DNA of 64,000 nt from NCBI GenBank assembly GCA_044379485.1, contig JBIPOE010000003.1:72163-136162 (forward strand). The letters run 5' to 3'. The notes beneath the pieces are model-generated. The model searched no databases. It was not told where the DNA came from and saw only the letters and a list, made by a program, of their open reading frames with translations. Position 1 is the stretch's first letter, and the number at the start of each line of letters is the position of its first letter. Position numbers and translations under genes: made by a program. The stretch is from CAMDMI01 sp044379485. Lineage in GTDB: Bacteria > Bacteroidota > Bacteroidia > Cytophagales > Flexibacteraceae. Positions 63,717 through 64,000 of this stretch are shown here, piece by piece.

Positions 63717-64000
63717 CCATTTGAGAGAATTCAAAACAAACTATCGATGAAATATGCCAACTGAACTTTTTTAAAGTGTTTGACTGCTTCAGAATCTAAA
63801 CAGCTAATAGATTTTTGAATTTTTTAGTTCTTTTTTCAATACTTACTCAAATTGTCAGAGAAATATATTTTAGCTTAACCCAAGTTGCAGCTGACCCTCT
63901 CAGAAATATAAATATTCGAAGAAGTTGTTATAATTTTCGTATAAATATTCGAAAAAGCACTCGATACCATTTTGTAAGTAGCTGATTTTCAATCCTGGAA
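63717..64000. other. AT-rich stretch with a 14-bp direct repeat
   Basis: No gene is visible up to the window end. TATAAATATTCGAA occurs at 63907-63920 and again at 63940-63953, 33 bases apart in the same orientation, which would place the two copies on one DNA face (about three helical turns). It could be an operator pair for a gene beyond the window. Confidence 0.4.

Overview
The window looks like part of a Bacteroidota chromosome, most likely an AT-rich environmental member of the Cytophagia/Chitinophagia/Sphingobacteriia side of the phylum. The evidence is: proteins with type IX secretion (T9SS) C-terminal sorting domains; a giant gliding-motility-associated C-terminal-domain protein followed by a PorP/SprF-family gene; a short RpoD of 287 residues; an LpxC-FabZ fusion; and promoter boxes of the Bacteroidota type TAnnTTTG in front of both tRNA genes and the glutamate dehydrogenase gene. 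There is no rRNA, CRISPR array, prophage or intact insertion sequence. Nearly all of the window is ordinary chromosomal housekeeping DNA.

Layout. 1-5516: 3' part of a dihydroorotase gene, a secreted sugar-dehydrogenase-like T9SS cargo, a UbiA prenyltransferase and a MacB-like permease. 5764-11337: a PorP/SprF protein and its 1503-residue adhesin-like cargo. 11590-15815: tRNA-Gln, a BtuF-like protein, RecQ and the primary sigma factor. 15900-19872: an M23 peptidase, a FAH-family enzyme, and a heme-motif lipoprotein with a DUF5777 barrel. 20031-21740: RimO, then tRNA-Pro followed by a 108-bp tandem array built from its own 3' half and terminator. 21863-24233: a TolC protein and two small conserved proteins. 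24239-28591: a urate-degradation cluster (PuuD, DUF6986, Uma2, UraH, UraD). 28706-33269: the lipid A operon HD hydrolase-lpxD-lpxC/fabZ-lpxA. 33641-39806: a thiolase, an ABC exporter and an S9 peptidase. 39914-40521: a VapBC-type module. 40570-44382: an AAA ATPase and MutS. 44769-45266: a YoeB-type module. 45842-47481: an outer-membrane barrel and an acidic lipoprotein. 47530-54904: RNase HII, a membrane patatin, a TerB-like protein, DUF4403, an NAD(P)-binding protein, RpiB and glutamate dehydrogenase. 54977-63646: cell-wall and secreted proteins (LysM transglycosylase, VWA protein, FKBP lipoprotein, NlpC/P60 lipoprotein, YwqK-like protein, S8 protease with a T9SS tail).

Functional themes. 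Envelope biogenesis and turnover (lipid A, M23, SLT-LysM, NlpC/P60, FKBP) and T9SS export of large surface proteins dominate. The urate cluster converts urate towards allantoin but shows no allantoinase or allantoicase. It contains a DUF6986 protein of unclear chemistry, which is the best protein-level lead here.

The most unusual signals are non-coding. They are a two-hairpin interspersed element present in three copies with compensatory stem changes (33441, 33537, 45304); a 114-bp MITE-like inverted-repeat element at 34980-35093 beside a broken reading frame; the tRNA-Pro half-gene array; and a palindromic GC-rich element near 44510-44720. No clearly new multi-gene defence or biosynthetic system is visible.
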